64,000 nucleotides of DNA, from the NCBI GenBank assembly GCA_029216955.1, contig JANAVB010029819.1, positions 33,826,747-33,890,746 of the forward strand. Reading direction: 5' to 3'. This stretch comes from Iris pallida (taxonomy: Eukaryota > Streptophyta > Magnoliopsida > Asparagales > Iridaceae). Below are positions 1 through 11,257 of this stretch, one piece after another. Every line of letters begins with the position of its first letter. Within the stretch, counting starts at the first letter, position 1. Made by a program: the position numbers and the translations under genes. Under the pieces are notes generated by a model. It saw only the letters and a list, made by a program, of their open reading frames with translations, was not told the origin of the DNA and made no database searches.

Positions 1-1310
1 TTTGACCTGGTTTGGCCTAATAGTACAATCTAGTTTGACGTGTCTTGACCTAGAATGACTTAATAGGATTTAAATTGATTTGACTTTACTTCCTAAACAT
101 AGTATTGATACATCTTGTTATCTATAGGTCTTCGAGGTGCTGTATTGGATCCAATTGACATATTGTATCATATCACAGGTGAGTACATTCTCTGATAACC
201 TTTTTCCAATTTATGATAACTGTTATGATTCATGTACTTAGTGTAAATATACTTATTACTGACACATGGTTCTCACGGATTGGTATTCCTGGATCTCGAC
301 GAGAGATGTTACTCCTTGTTAGCTTGGGATGTATTGTGCAAGCTCCCTTGTAGCTCTTGTACAATATATGTCATCGATTCTAGAGAAAATTTGCTCCCTT
401 CTCATAGAATCCCGTGCAGTGACGTGTCTTGTTTGGATCCATTCTACCAGTTGGGGGGGGGGAGTAGTAGCGTATGCCTGTGATCAAATCCATCCCGCAT
501 TTCCGAACAGTGTTAGTCATATACCGCACTTATGACTAGCCATGCCAGTTACTTACAAGTGTCCAAGCCGATCACAAGTTGAAACTACTACTCGTACACA
601 TTGGACAGATGGCTTACCCTGATTTGTGTACATACCATGATCAGTTCTACTTTTCCGTTCAAGCTCTAGCTCTAAAGCTTACCATGCCATGATACATATA
701 TGTACACTCTATGATTTTATTGTATATGCTCTATTTACAGTCTTATGGCTTTTATTCTATCTTGAGATCTGTTATGAGATTTATGTACTCGTTCCATTCT
801 GATCGGATATGTTGACAATGTTTACAAATACAGAGGAGGACTATTACTGCACTTACTACGACCCACCGGACGTAGTAGATTTAGAGACAGATACCCTAGA
901 TCAGCAGGGTGTAGTACCGCAGGGCGAGATACCGCCTATTCTGTAGATAGAATAGGTTTTATACTGGACCTTGTCTCTAGTTATACTTGGGACTGTTATT
1001 ATTTTGGCTACTATTAGAGACTTTGGACTTGGACTTGTATATTCTTTGTGTTTAGACTTGACATGTTATATTTTATTGTCGTGTTGTCTTTATCTTTCAG
1101 TATTTACTATATCATCTTAGAGTTGTGATTGAGTACTCATATATTATCATTGCTTGTCCTCCGTTCGGAGTTGACCATATTCTCGGCAGGTTTTGATATT
1201 ATATAGACTGTTGTTAGAGTAGTAAACCTACAGCGTTCCATGCCATTTTTACGGTGAGGGCTGGGCGTTGTTACGCACACGTGCCCTTACAGCGGGTGCG
1301 GGTCGTGACA
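1..1310 (+). mobile_element. 3' part of a Tekay-like LTR, cut by the window edge
   Basis: The segment ends in GGTGCGGGTCGTGACA, the same end as the complete solo LTR at 11258-16264. It shares other blocks with it, for example the CTTGTCCTCCGTTCGGAGTTGA stretch near 1155, and it begins inside a TTGACC-rich block like that at 14620-14820. The left end and any partner LTR lie outside the window, so solo LTR and 3' LTR cannot be told apart. No gene seen in it. Confidence 0.75.
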
Positions 1311-2220
1311 CGTCCCTCTTCTCCCGACCTCGACGACAGCCCGGCCCCTTCCCTCCGGCGTCGCTCAAACTCCTTTCCTCCGCCTCCGGTCGACGCCCCT
1401 CCTTCTCCTCCTCCACCGCGAGCCCCTTCTCCTCCTCCACCGCGAGATCCTCCTCCTCCACCACCGAACTTGTCCTCCTCCTCCTCCTCCACCACCGTGA
1501 GCTCCTCTAAAGGTAAACTCTAACCCTAATTGAGGTGTTTTTCGTGTCCAAAATGGACACGGAGACACATTACGACCATATGTTTACTGATACACTGTGT
1601 TCGTGAGGTTTTGGACACTTTGTGTCCATTTGTTGGACACGTGGACACCCCCAAGCATGCATATATATGTATTTCACCTCTGTACACTTAATCCCCTACT
1701 TACACTTGTGTATTTTTGTATTAATTTAGATTGCATATTGGGTTTGGGTTTCGATATAGTGTTTGATACATTGTTTCACCTTGCAACATTCCTACACTTA
1801 GAGACGTTTAGTACATAACTAATTATTTTATCCTAGTTCGCAAGTGTACTTTTGGGTAATCTAGGTATATTAGTTTACCAATATCCCCAATGGCCGGAGA
1901 TTTTAAGGATCGCCGCATTGCAAAAAATGATAGCAACACCTACTTGGAAAATAACAAACCACTATGCAAGAATCAAGACAAAAAGAAAATAGTATTTTAT
2001 GATGACTTTGTCACCAGAAAAAATTCCAGTATATATTAATTGATTAATACAAGATGAATTACAATATTTGTTGGATCATTTGTCCCAAGATCCAATACTC
2101 AAAAATCTCAAGAAGAAGAAGAAGAAAAGAATAAAATGACATCGCTCAACACCCTATGACAACTCCATGAATAAAGTAGACGATCCTCCATACAAGTCTT
2201 CCTCCATACAACTCCATGAA
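1311..2220. other. Unassigned segment with a GC-rich, TCC-repeat start
   Basis: Positions 1311-1530 are GC-rich and built largely of CCT/TCC triplets, giving low-complexity Pro/Ser frames on one strand and Gly/Glu frames on the other. This looks like an exon or 5' leader fragment but I recognise no protein. The rest (1531-2220) is AT-rich. It has repeated GGACAC/GTGTCC motifs at 1545-1650 and a 13-base direct repeat (ACAACTCCATGAA) at 2159 and 2208. By position it should be the inside of the truncated CACTA remnant that ends at 2289, but it does not match the captured sequence of the right-hand CACTA by eye. Confidence 0.4.
1400..1497. repeat. Imperfect TCC/CCT microsatellite
   Basis: Runs of CCTCCTCC and TCCTCCACC triplets dominate about 100 bases. 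The open frames here come from the triplet repeat. Confidence 0.6.
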
Positions 2221-2289
2221 AAAAAAGCGTCATGGTTCGTCATTAATGACGCTTTTTAGCCGTCATTAAAAGGGTTTTTTGTTGTAGTG
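2221..2289 (-). mobile_element. CACTA transposon terminus (remnant)
   Basis: Read on the minus strand the segment starts CACTACAACAAAAAACCC and has subterminal TTAATGACGG and ATTAATGACG motifs. It is nearly identical to the right terminus of the CACTA at 9887-32882 and meets the same flanking sequence (TGAGGCAATATG). Left of 2221 the similarity stops, so only this end survives here. Confidence 0.7.
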
Positions 2290-4280
2290 TGAGGCAATAT
2301 GTATACTAACGTTTCGGCCGAAACGAATAGTATACGGTACGGCTCAACCCACAGTGAGGTTGGGGTTAGCGCAGACGAGAAACGAGCAAGTTTTGGCTTT
2401 GGTCATAGACGTTATACTCCTCCAAGCAATTCCAGAGCAATTAGTCAATAATCAACATGTCAAGATAGCCATCCAGCTATCTATCTTCCTACGTGGAGTC
2501 CGAGAGGGAACCACGGTGATTCAGTGTAACTAGACTACATGTAATCAATATTTGTATAACATTTAATTATTAAAATGGAAACACAAGTATGGAGTAAATA
2601 TGAAAACTTGCCTCAGAGTATTTTCCTGACTTGACAGCAACCAGAATATGACTGCTAGGATTTACAGATCAAACCTACAAGTTCGTAACGCTAGTTTTAG
2701 TAACAAAAATTACTCCTTAATTCTGAGGTACCAACTAGGTCAAGCCTACAGGTTGGTGATCCTAGTAGAAACCATTTATACATAAAATAGGTTTTGTTAC
2801 ATATCTAATAATTGACAAATAATCGTTTTAACTGAAAAATAGGTTTTGTCAAAAATAATAATATTTAGAAAATGACTTTAAATTGTATTTCTTAGAGATT
2901 AATAAATCTTAGGAAATTAGATTTATCTAACTAATATTTTAAAATAGAAATTATACCGAACATTTATTAATAAAACGATTTTGCTTAGAAAATACCTTTT
3001 TAAACATTTTTCGTAAATTAGAGAGAAAATAACTTCTTAAATATTAAAATAGTCCTTTGCATAAAAAATACTTTTGCATAAAATACGATTTTCTTGCCAA
3101 AATAACGATGTTTGAATTAATACAAACATTTTCGATTATTAACACTAAATAGTAATCTTTTTACCGAAATTAATTATTTTAACAGAAAAACTCATTTATG
3201 GAAAATAATAACTTTTCTATTATTATTCTAATTATCGAAATCTTTTGGTATAAACACTTATTTTAAGAATGTATAAATTAAAAGTAAATGGCAAGTATTA
3301 TTACGATATCACAACCAAAATCTTTTTCCATAATTAATAATAACTCTAACAAGTGATTATCAACATATTGCCTCAAATAAAAGCTAAAACTTTTATAAAA
3401 TAATTAAACTAACAATTACTAGGATTTAAATATATGTAACCAAACTTATAACTATATTGCTAATAATCTTGATTAATTAGTCCAAGTTTTTAAATTAATT
3501 AAGTTATGGTACCACATGCCAATACCAGCAATCCTATAACAAAATTGCCTAAAATATAACCCTATTACAAACGTTACCACTAAAACCTTAACAGAAACTA
3601 AATATTCATCTGCAGAACACATCACTAAGGCCAGAAGGTACAAATGGATTTCTGGAATAAAAGTCAAAAACTACTCAGGGTAGAGTTTACCCAAAGGTTG
3701 CACGTAGGAGTACCGATGGGAGGCCTCGGACTCGGAACGACACCGGGATGATGAGCATGGGCATGTGCGCGCACACGAGCGAACACGTGAGGAAAACACG
3801 GGGCGACGAAGCATGCGCGGAAGACGACGACGCCGGCGGAGGGCGCGCGGGTGTGCTGGCGGGTCCTGGGCGGCCGGCGGGCAGGTGGCGGCCGGCTGGG
3901 GGCTGCGCCGGCGGGCTGGGGTGGCCGCTAGTGGTCCGGCGCGGGTCCGGGGCGGAGGTCGGCGGCCGGCTGGTACGGGAAAGGTGGGGGAGTGGGGTAG
4001 TGCTGGTGTGTTTTGAGAAGAAGGGAGAGAGTGAATGTGAGGAATGGTTCTGTGAGTGGGTTTTTCTTTGATTGAAAGTAGTTGGGAGAAAAAGGAATAT
4101 AGGTGCTGTTAGTGAGATTAGGGGAATTAGTTGTGAACGTGTGGAGAGGGAAAAATGGGGGGTGATGTGTATAGTTGGGAGAGATGTTAGGGAGAGTTGA
4201 GAATGTGCAAAAAAAAAATTGGAAAGAGGGAATGGTTCATGCGGCTGAGAGTTGAGGGTTTTTTTAAACAGGGTCTTACA
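2290..4280 (-). mobile_element. 3' LTR of Tekay-like element A (inner part)
   Basis: Nearly colinear with 32883-34875; sampled lines differ by only a few bases per 60. On the minus strand it starts TGTAAGACCC, directly after the polypurine tract at 4281-4300. The outer part of the LTR is not next to it, because the CACTA terminus ends at 2289. The AT-rich body (2550-3680) has no plausible gene, and 3720-4070 is a GC-rich island. Confidence 0.8.
3720..4070. other. GC-rich island inside the LTR
   Basis: This block is strikingly GC-rich in an otherwise AT-rich LTR and recurs at 34300-34660 in the partner LTR. Open frames of about 100 codons exist, but they are Gly/Arg-rich and unlike known proteins. 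It may be the LTR promoter or leader region; that role is inferred from composition only. Confidence 0.4.
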
Positions 4281-4325
4281 ACCTTTCGATCCCTCCTTAG
4301 AAAATTTTGTCCTCGAAATTCAACC
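4281..4325 (-). promoter_or_regulatory. Polypurine tract of element A
   Basis: On the minus strand the sequence just before the 3' LTR contains TTTCGAGGACAAAATTTTC and then AAGGAGGGATCGAAAGG. A similar arrangement (TTTCGAGGACGAAATTC, then a G-rich tract, then TGTAACACCC) is usual before Tekay/Del 3' LTRs. Element B has the equivalent at 25668-25710. Confidence 0.65.
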
Positions 4326-4349
4326 GATAAAGAAAGAGAGGGTTTAGAA

Positions 4350-7107
4350 GATACCAAGAAAAGATGAGGATACTTCTCTCTCATCTCATCCTCTCGCTCC
4401 CAGGTAGCTTCGCTAGAAGAATGGTGACGCCAAGTTATCTTCACTAGAGGGATTACTGCACGCCGCAATCTCTTCTCCATGCGGTCGATGATATCCACCT
4501 GTTGCTCTGGCACTGTAAGGCTGGGTCAAATCTCTAACTCTGAATGATCAACAACGTGGCTCGGGTCCGGTACGTAATGCCTCAGCTGCGATACGTGAAA
4601 GTCGTTGTGCACGCCTTCGAGACTGGAATGTAGATCCACCTTGTATGCTACCTCTTCGATTCTGTTCAAAACTTCAAAAGGACCAATGTAGCGGGGACTC
4701 AGCTTTCCAGCTTGACCGAATCTGATTGTCCCCCTGGTAGGTGATATTCTAACAAATACCTGATCTTCGGCCTCAAATTCTAAGGTTCGACGCCTGCTGT
4801 CCACCCAATGCTTCTGGCGGTCCTGTACAGTCCTTAGTGCCTCCCTGATCATCTTCATCTTCTCGGTCACATCTGCAATCATCTCTGGCTCCAACAAGAC
4901 TCGATCTTCAACATTGTCCCATGTTAGAGGGGTGCGACATCGACGTCCATATAAAGCTTCAAAAGGTGTCATCTAAATGCTGGCCTGGTAGCTGTTGTTG
5001 TAGGAGAACTCTACAAGGTGTAGGTGATCTTCCCAAGATCCATCGAACTGCATGACGTATGATCTCAATATGTCCTCCAGCATCTGAATGGTCCGCTCTA
5101 ACTGGCCGTCTGTCTGAGGGTGGTACGTCGTGCTAAACTTCAGCTGCGTATCCAAGCTCTCCTGCATGCTCTTCCAGTAATGCGAGGTGAACCGGGTATC
5201 CCTGTCGGATACGATGTTGACTGGGACTCCATGCAACCTGTAAATGTTCCGCATGTAAAGAGCTGTTAACCTTTCCGTGGATAAACCAACCTTGAAAGGA
5301 ATGATATGGGAAGACTTGGTCAGTCTGTCAACTATCACCCATATAGCATCCTTCCCTCCTTGGGATCTTGGTAATCCTGTCACAAAATCTATAGTAATAT
5401 GTTCCTATTTTACCCCGGAATGGAAAGAGGTTGTAACAAACCTGCTGGTCTCTGGCGGTCTGCCTTCACCTGCTGGCAGATCAAACATCTGGAGACGAAT
5501 TCTGCCACATCTCGCTTCATTCCAAGCCACCAAACATGAGTCCTCATGTCTTTGTACATCTTGTTAGCTTCGGGATGTATAGAATGCTACGACTGGTGCG
5601 CCTCCTTCATCAGTTCATTCCTCAGTTCGCCAATAGGCACGTAAAGTCTCGTGCCATGCCTCAGAGCTCCATCTCCAGCTATAGAGAATCCTTCAAGTGT
5701 TCCAGCTAACACTTTGTCCCTTAGCTTGCACAGTATCTCATCCTGGAATTGAGTCTTCTTGATTCTGCTGATCAAACTGGACTCCACGTGTAGCTGCATC
5801 ATAGACGAGTCTACGCTTGGTACAATTGCTTCTTTTCCAAGCTTCAATATGATTTTCTCTGGTAGCACGATCTCCAAACCAAGATTCTCCATGTCTTCCA
5901 GCAAGTGACGGTTCTTTGTCAAGAATATAGCCATCGGGTACCTGCTAAGTACATCAGCGACCACATTAGCCTTACCCGGGTGGTACTGTAGGTTGATGTT
6001 AAAATATTTCATCAGCTCCAGCCATTGCTTCTGGTGCATGTTGAGCTCCTTCTGAGTGAAGACATATTTGAGACTCTTCTGGTCTGTGTATATGTTCATC
6101 TTCTCGCCATAGAGATAATGCTTCCACAATTTTAAGGAGAAGATGACTGCTGCCAGCTCCAAGTCGTACGTTGGGTAGTTCTTCTCATGATTACGTAATT
6201 ACCGAAAAGCATAGGCAATTACATTACCATGCTGCTGTAGTACACATCCTAATCCTTTACCCGAGGCATCACTGTAGATGGAAAATCTGCCTGATCCAGA
6301 TGGTAGCGTCAAGATGGGCGCTGTTGTCAGCCTTCTCTTCAGCTCCTCGAATGACGCCTGACACTCTTCAGTCCAAATAAACTCTTCATTCTTTCGGGTC
6401 AGCTTCGTCATAGGCTCCGCAATCCTCGCAAAGTCCTTCATAAACTTCCGGTAGTATCCAGCTAGACCCAAAAAGCTCATGATCTCTGCAACTGAGCTTG
6501 GGGCTGTCCAAGATTCAACTGCTGCTATCTTCTTGGGGTCCACAGATAAACCTTCTCCTGTGATAACATGACCAAAAAATTCTACCTAATCCAGGAAAAA
6601 TTCATACTTGGACAACTTACCGTAGAGCTTCTCCTTCCTCAGAGTCTTCAAGACAATTCGCAGATGCTTCTCGTGCTCCTCCTGGGTCTTTGAGTAAATC
6701 AGAATGTCATCGATGAAGACGACGACAAATGGTCCAAGAACTCATGGAAGACCTTGTTCATGAGACTCATGAACACAGCTGGGACATTGGTGAGACCGAA
6801 GGGCATGACCAAGAATTTATACTGACCATACTTGGTGTTGAATGCCGTCTTCGGAATATCCTCCTCTCGAACCTTGACCTGATGGTATCCTGATCTGAGG
6901 TCAATCTTTGAGAACACCCTTGCTCCACTCAGCTGATCGAACAGATCATCGATCTTGGGCAAAGGATACTCGTTCTTGATGGTGATGTTGTTCAGCACCC
7001 GGTAATCAATGCACATCCGTACAGTTCCATCCTTCTTGGGAACGAACAAAACTGGTGCTCCCCAAGGTGAAGCTCCATCTTTGATAAATCCCTGGGCCTT
7101 CAGCTCA
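4350..7107 (-). pseudogene. pol pseudogene (RT, RNase H, integrase, chromodomain) of element A
   Basis: Reverse transcriptase lies at about 6690-7107, with [18 protein letters not shown] and the MPFGLTN block visible. The catalytic FIDD box near 6.71 kb is in another frame after a small indel. RNase H spans about 5800-6400 (IYSDASGKGLG, ADVLSR) and has a stop near 6190. The integrase zinc region at about 5450-5590 is interrupted by a stop near 5585 and a frame change. The DDE core is at 4973-5383 (VIVDRLTKSSH, VSDRDTRFTSH, DGQLERT). A C-terminal GPFEVL segment follows, and after another stop near 4526 a chromodomain-like tail (4360-4513: VDIIDRMEKRLR, ending REKYPHLF). The chromodomain is the main argument for Tekay. 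At least four disabling lesions are visible. Confidence 0.85.
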
Positions 7108-9067
7108 TCAATCTGATCCTTTATCTCCTTGGCCTCTTTGGAGTCTGTAGCATCCTCGAGAAATGGGGGAAGAGCGGGGAACTAGGTCAATAGTAAACTC
7201 TACACCTCGATCCGGGGGTAAACCTGAAAGATTGTCGAGAAAGACGTCCAGGTATTCTGCTATCAAGGGATGAGGTGGTCCAGAATCTACTGTGATGGAA
7301 GTGTAGGAAACAAATCCCATGCTCTCAGGTGCTCGAGCTATCTCAAACTCTGGTCCTCCATATAGGCTAAAGATAACACAGCCCCGACGACAATCTATCA
7401 GGGCGTGTTGCTTGCTCAGCCAATCCATACCCAAAACTATATCATTGTTAGGGAGAGGCATAACAAGTAAGGGTGCTAGAAAGGTATGACCGGAAATTGT
7501 GATGGGACAGGTACAAGTCTCTGTGATAGGGATAGGTCCCCCTCCAGTCATAACTCTGCAAATCATCTTACTACACCCTACGTCTATATGGTATGTAGCA
7601 ACAAAATTTGAAGATATAAAGCTGTACGATGCTCCAGAATCAAATAGACATAAAGCTGGGTGTGAGTGTAATAAGATGGCACCTGCGATGACATCTCCTT
7701 CTGGCTCTGGTTCTGCCTCAGGCTCCTCAACGGCCAAGGCAAAAACTTGCCCAGCCCTGAGCTGGTTGTACCGCTGCTGCTGGAAAGGAAGTGGACCCTT
7801 ATGCTGTCCAGGTCTAGCTCTAAATGCTGTGGGACAGTCTCTGATCTGGTGGGTATCAGACCCACAAGCAAGACAGTGGCCCAGTCTCTTCCTGTAGATA
7901 TCTGATGAGTGTCCGGGCCTCTTACAGTAGGTACAAGAGACGGTCTTCGGCTGATTTTGCTGGGGTACCCTGTGGTACTGCTGAGAGGGCTTGCTACTGG
8001 TGTTGGGCCTCTTGGAACTTCCCTGGTGATGGCTGCTAGATCCAGGGTGCTCTCTCTTGGTACTGCCGGTTGAACTGGCCTCTACGTCTTGGGCCACCTT
8101 AAGCATCTTGTCGAACATCTTAGCTCCGTTCGCAGCAACATACGTGTGAATCTTCTCCCGCAATCCATGTCGAAACTTCTGAGCACATTCCTCAGGGTCT
8201 GCAACCAGGCGGGGTGCAAACCTGCTAAGCTGATTAAACTCAGATATGTACTCCTCCAGAGTACGGTCTCTTTGCTTCAGGTCATGGAATTGCCTTCCCA
8301 TGGCTTGCAGAGCAGCTTCTGGAAAGAACTTCCTCTTGAACTGCTTCTTGAAGGAATGCCAGGATGTTCCTCGAGTCATAAATCTAGGCTCACTACGATA
8401 CCATATGCTAGCAACATCTCGAAGCTGTAGAGCTACAGCCTCTACCATAAGTCCAGGTGGGATGCGAGCAATGCTGAGGAGTCGCTCCATGTCATCCAGC
8501 CACTCGTCCGCGTAGGTTAGACCTTTAGTCCCTTTGAAAGACCGCGGACTCAAGTTCTTGAAACTCTCGATGTCCCCAACTTTCTCCTGAATTAAAGGAC
8601 CGATACATCAACATCTATATTTCTCCAATGAAACATAAATTATCAATTCACTTTTCTCACCTTGGCAGGCCTCTTCTCTGTCTGCAATGTTTGCAATACT
8701 GCCATGGCGACATTGTGGGCATTCTCCATGACCTCCTTTATAATCGTAGTTTGCTCACGATTCACTTCTGCTTGAGCCCTCTGGCCCTCAAGTACACCTC
8801 GTAGTAGACTTACAAGGTCAGCGTTGTCCACTAGTGCTGGGGAGCAGCTGGAGAAACCGCTTCAACAGGTGGAGTTGCGGTCCTCGGAGGGATCGGCGCT
8901 GCTGCATGCACTGTAGAAGTATAAGCAACATGCAGAGGCCGTGCAGCGTGAGGGCGATCAGTAAGCTGCAACGATGAGGGGTCTGACTGAGCCTGAGTTG
9001 GAGTATGCTCAGAGGATGAATCCTCCTCAACAGCAGGCCCAGAACGAGTATCTCTACCCTTTGCCAT
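7108..9067 (-). pseudogene. gag-protease pseudogene of element A
   Basis: A start at 9067 (MAKGRDTRSG) opens a Pro/Ala-rich N-terminal part. A frame change at about 8831 leads to MDNADLVSLLRGVLEGQRA (to 8643), and a stop follows. The capsid part, 7108-8553, is one 481-codon frame with the typical ADEWLDDMERLL and WHSFKKQFKRKFFP blocks. Two zinc knuckles follow: the first has lost its last Cys (CTYCKRPGHSSDIY), the second is intact CCHC (CLACGSDTHQIRDC). A protease with LFDSGAS comes next. The frame then runs towards RT but shifts at about 7140. Gag packages the element RNA and protease matures the polyprotein. Confidence 0.85.
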
Positions 9068-9299
9068 CTGCGAACAGGTTTGGGTACAAACATAAGCAAG
9101 GGAGCCTAATAAACTACAAGCAAGCAAAAATAGTTATTAAAGTATATACTTTCGGTCCTATAATGTAACAGGGTAAATATTCTCTAGGTGTTCTATGTTG
9201 TTTCTAAGTCTATTTTCCTAATGTCTCAACTAAACCTAGGTCAAGTCACAGAACTGCGTAATGGCCTAGACTAAGTTGACTAGACCAGCTTACAGAACT

Positions 9300-9325
9300 G
9301 ACCTGCATGGGCCACCACTAAAAAC
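9300..9325 (-). promoter_or_regulatory. Probable primer-binding site region of element A
   Basis: One base inside the LTR end (9327) lies a 26-base sequence that recurs exactly at 28262-28287, at the same place in element B. On the minus strand it contains TGGTGGCCCATGCAGGTC, starting with TGG as a tRNA-primed site should. I cannot name the matching tRNA, and it is not the usual initiator-Met TGGTATCAGAGC. Confidence 0.45.
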
Positions 9326-9326
9326 A

Positions 9327-9886
9327 TGTCACGACCCGTCCCAAATAATCTGGGTCTAGTCGGATCATGCCCAGCCTGCACCGTTGTGAGACGGCGGCAG
9401 TATGCTGTATCAAGTAGTGAAGCACAAACATACAGAAGATCTAATAGAAATAAAACATTTTATTGAATTGAAAGTGAGTCTGAAAGTAACCACCATTAAT
9501 AACAACATTCAAAAGAAAAATTTATTTATTACATTGTTTAAAAAGGGAAAGTGCTAATCCAGCAGCTAAGGTTCTGGGGTTCCTGATTCAGCCTCTGCGA
9601 GACCCGAGTCTGTCCTATAGAAAGTACAGTAGGACAGCTCCTCTTCGTCACAGTCACCATAAATGTTGTCTCCAGTCAGGAGGGAGCAAGTAACATACCA
9701 CATCCACAACTAGCATTCCTAAGATAATAACTAAATGGAAAAATGTGAGATATTTATGAAATATTATAATTTTATAGTTAAAAATAGTAAAATAAGACAA
9801 GCAAGTGTAAAAAAGATCAATGTCATGCATGATGTAATACTAGGCTAGTGTTTGAGTATATAACAGGGCCTGTGACCAGCTGGTGA
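9327..9886 (-). mobile_element. 5' LTR of element A, inner end (separated from 32883-34875)
   Basis: Starts TGTCACGACCCGTCCC on the plus strand, which is the ...GGGTCGTGACA end of the LTR on the minus strand, next to the primer-binding region. It stops at TGA (9884-9886), the target duplication of the CACTA element, and resumes at 32883. Together the two pieces make an LTR of about 2.55 kb. No gene in it. Confidence 0.65.
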
Positions 9887-10099
9887 CACTATAACAAAAA
9901 TGCCTATTAATGACGTTCGACAAGGAGTTTTAATGACGGCTGATACATAAGCGTTATCAAATTTGAGAAATACCTTTTTTCTATGACGGTTTGGGTAAAT
10001 TCTGGACCTTTTATAACATTTATAAAATAAAACGTCATTAATATTTTAGAGCGGTGGCAAACTTGTAATTTTTTCACTATATAAAAGCTCAGTGGGAGA

Positions 10100-10330
10100 G
10101 AGAAAATTCATTTCTCATCTATTTTCTAACCGAGCAGCATCTCTCCTCCTCAAACCTCTTCTTCCCCAATTTTCAGCCCTAACCTTAATTATTCCGACGA
10201 TGGGCTCGACTACGCAGCAACCCTTCGGCGATTGAGCTATCGATGCAGAGCCACCACTTCGGCAGCGTGTTCCAGCGACGTGTGCCTCATCTCGACGATC
10301 GATCTCATCTCGACAAGCTATCGGTACAGA
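10100..10330 (+). other. Leader-like segment before the glucanase fragment
   Basis: A CT-rich stretch (CTCTCCTCCTCAAACC, CTTCTTCCCC) leads into GC-richer sequence around 10200. It resembles a plant 5' leader and start of a coding exon, but no frame stays open into the GH17 part. Confidence 0.3.
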
Positions 10331-10690
10331 GCCTCCTGGATGCGTAGGTCGATACGGTGTTTGCCGCGATGGGGCGGCTCGGGTTCGACAACATGAGGGT
10401 GGTGGTCTCGGAGACCGGGTGGCCGTCGAGGGGCGACGACCGCCGGGAGGTCGGGGTGGGGCTGGAGAACGCGGAGGCCTACAACGGCAACCTCATACGC
10501 AGTTCCTGTCGGGAAACGCCGGCACCCCGATGAAGCCGCGGGCGGACGTCGACGTGTACCTGTTTGCACTGTTCAACGAGAACCAGAAGCCCGGGCCCAC
10601 GTCCGAGAGGAACTACGGGCTATTCTACCCTAACCAGGAGAAGGTGTACGATGTGGAGTTCACGCTGAAGAGCGGCGGAGGAGGGGGGAG
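10331..10690 (+). pseudogene. Fragment of a glucan endo-1,3-beta-glucosidase (GH17) gene
   Basis: The translation contains [19 protein letters not shown], in which the Glu of SETGW is the GH17 nucleophile, then [12 protein letters not shown]. After a frame change near 10500 it continues [37 protein letters not shown] and [14 protein letters not shown]. These are the last third of a plant beta-1,3-glucanase. An in-frame stop (TAG near 10345) and the frameshift show it is not functional. The full family protein is about 340 residues or more; only about 115 are present. It lies inside CACTA element 1, so transposon capture is the simplest explanation. Confidence 0.85.
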
Positions 10691-11257
10691 TGGTGGGCTG
10701 AAGTCGCAGAAAACGAGGGGGAGGAGGAGAGACAAGAGGGGCTATAGCAGCAATGGCAGCGACGGAAGTGGGAGGGTGAGTATCGATCCCGAATTTGAGT
10801 TCAAATCTGAGAACTCTTTGTACTATTTTGATTCTTGAATTTTTCTTTGGATTTTCTTAAGAGCCGCTGTCATCCTCTATTGAACTCTCTCTTTTCTCTG
10901 TATGGCAACTGTTCGATGATTTGTGCCAACAGAGCATTCGAGTGAACTCGTGGATCCGTGTCTGGATTGTGTTACGATTTCGAACCAGTTCTTCCCAAAA
11001 ACTGGCTCCCGTATGGATAGTGATTGAAGCCACAATTGTTGCAGAATGTTGGTGTTCAAAATACTTCGAACCAAAATTAAAATTTTGAATCTAATTCTCA
11101 GTTTGTTTTGATTGCCTTTTCTCTCTGTGAAAGGAATAAACAGATTTCTACCTGTGTAATTATGTTACTTTTGTCAGTATTCTTTTATATAATATCATGA
11201 GACTGGCAGCTAGCCCAGTTCTTTATTGTCCAAAAGAAACAAAAAAAAGGTTGTGTG
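10691..11257 (+). other. Captured sequence of unknown origin after the GH17 fragment
   Basis: An open frame continues to 10838 with a Gly/Ser/Arg-rich, uninformative protein, followed by AT-rich sequence. Positions 11004-11025 (CTCCCGTATGGATAGTGATT core) recur at 16768-16789, on the other side of the solo LTR. No domain recognised. Confidence 0.35.
11253..11257 (+). repeat. Target-site duplication GTGTG (left)
   Basis: GTGTG stands directly before TGTAACACCC and is repeated at 16265-16269 directly after GTCGTGACA. It marks the insertion of the 5.0 kb solo LTR. Confidence 0.8.

Larger units (their letters stand above)
4281..9326 (-). mobile_element. Internal region of degenerate Tekay-like (chromovirus) Ty3/gypsy element A
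   Basis: On the minus strand the order is leader, gag, protease, reverse transcriptase, RNase H, integrase, chromodomain, polypurine tract: the Ty3/gypsy order with a C-terminal chromodomain. The reading frame is broken by several stops and frameshifts, so the copy cannot be autonomous. The flanking LTRs are 2290-4280 on the left and, on the right, 9327-9886 plus 32883-34875, split by a CACTA insertion. Confidence 0.85.

Noticed and set aside
1249..1523. Proline-rich or glycine/glutamate-rich frames on both strands
   Set aside because: They follow from the TCC/CCT triplet repeat, and the plus-strand start lies inside the LTR end.
3748..4071. 107-codon Gly/Arg-rich frame (also 34287-34657)
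   Set aside because: It lies in the GC-rich island of an LTR, is out of step between the two LTR copies and resembles no protein.
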